A stretch of DNA of 5,322 nucleotides, from the NCBI GenBank assembly GCA_025060275.1, contig JANXCJ010000136.1, forward strand, positions 1 through 5,322, in the 5' to 3' direction. This stretch comes from Bacteroidia bacterium. Lineage in GTDB: Bacteria; Bacteroidota; Bacteroidia; SpSt-205. This document shows positions 5,209 through 5,322 of the stretch, in pieces. Within the stretch, counting starts at the first letter, position 1, and each line of letters starts with the position of its first letter. The translations under genes were made by a program, and so were the position numbers. Under the pieces are notes generated by a model. It ran no database searches. It was not told where the DNA came from and saw nothing but the letters and a program-made list of their open reading frames with translations.

Positions 5209-5322
5209 ATGGACAGGAGAGATTTCCTGAAATCTTTGACCGTATTAGCAGGAGTTCCTTTGGAAGCAGTGGCTCACTGGGAGACGCCTGAGCCTCCCCC
5301 TCCACCAGACACTGGAGAAGAT
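5209..5322 (+). CDS. Tat-exported protein, N-terminal fragment (cut by window edge)
   Basis: The frame is open from ATG 5209 to the last base: 38 residues, no stop. The N-terminus reads MDRRDFLKSLTVLAGVPL, a textbook twin-arginine signal (consensus S/T-R-R-x-F-L-K) followed by a modest hydrophobic core, then EAVAHWETP. VAH or AVA near residues 20-23 could be the cleavage site. A proline-rich, acidic stretch (PEPPPPPDTGED, residues 27-38) follows and looks like a linker or a disordered mature N-terminus. Tat substrates are exported folded, often with a cofactor, but the mature domain lies outside the window and cannot be named. No lipobox cysteine is visible. The gene begins 35 bp after the VWA stop and has its own promoter box, so membership in the upstream operon is doubtful. 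Confidence 0.72.
   Translation, partial: MDRRDFLKSLTVLAGVPLEAVAHWETPEPPPPPDTGED

Overview
The window looks like part of the chromosome of a member of the Bacteroidota. Three things point there. The partial gene at the left edge encodes a secreted protein whose spaced motifs (YYTC, YEFELWLYRDC, ACFLQRPNTC) match a large surface-protein family of that phylum. Recognisable Shine-Dalgarno sequences are almost absent. Three start codons are preceded, within 4-6 nt, by the TAnnTTTG -7 promoter box of this phylum. I cannot place it more finely. Base composition is moderate (mid-forties % GC by eye), genes are packed tightly, and no tRNA, rRNA, CRISPR array or mobile element was seen.

Layout. The left part (1-1083) reads on the minus strand in the order rpmH (ribosomal protein L34), rnpA (RNase P protein), yidD (membrane-insertion efficiency factor), then a secreted protein that runs off the left edge. 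This is the standard rpmH-rnpA-yidD housekeeping cluster, but yidC, the usual next gene, is replaced by a surface-protein gene. rnpA starts at a TTG that overlaps the rpmH stop as TTGA. A 53-bp divergent spacer (1084-1136) carries one promoter for each direction.

The right part (1137-5173) is one tightly coupled plus-strand run of five genes: UDP-glucuronate decarboxylase (UDP-xylose synthase), rmlC, rmlA, a one-helix membrane protein of unknown function, and a BatA/BatB-like von Willebrand A membrane protein. Junctions are ATGA overlaps or a 2-bp gap. The first three genes make or modify nucleotide sugars for surface glycans (UDP-xylose and part of the dTDP-rhamnose route); rmlB and rmlD are not in the window. 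The last two look like a fragment of a Bacteroidota bat (aerotolerance-type) cluster, without moxR, the DUF58 gene or other bat genes in view. A weak terminator-like structure overlaps the stop of the VWA gene. A new promoter box then leads directly into the start of a Tat-exported protein cut by the right edge.

No clearly new biological system is visible. The observation most worth following is the promoter/start-codon geometry, which predicts leaderless mRNAs for rpmH, the sugar operon and the Tat-protein gene. The partial genes at both edges, the TTG start of rnpA and the mixed sugar/VWA operon are secondary.
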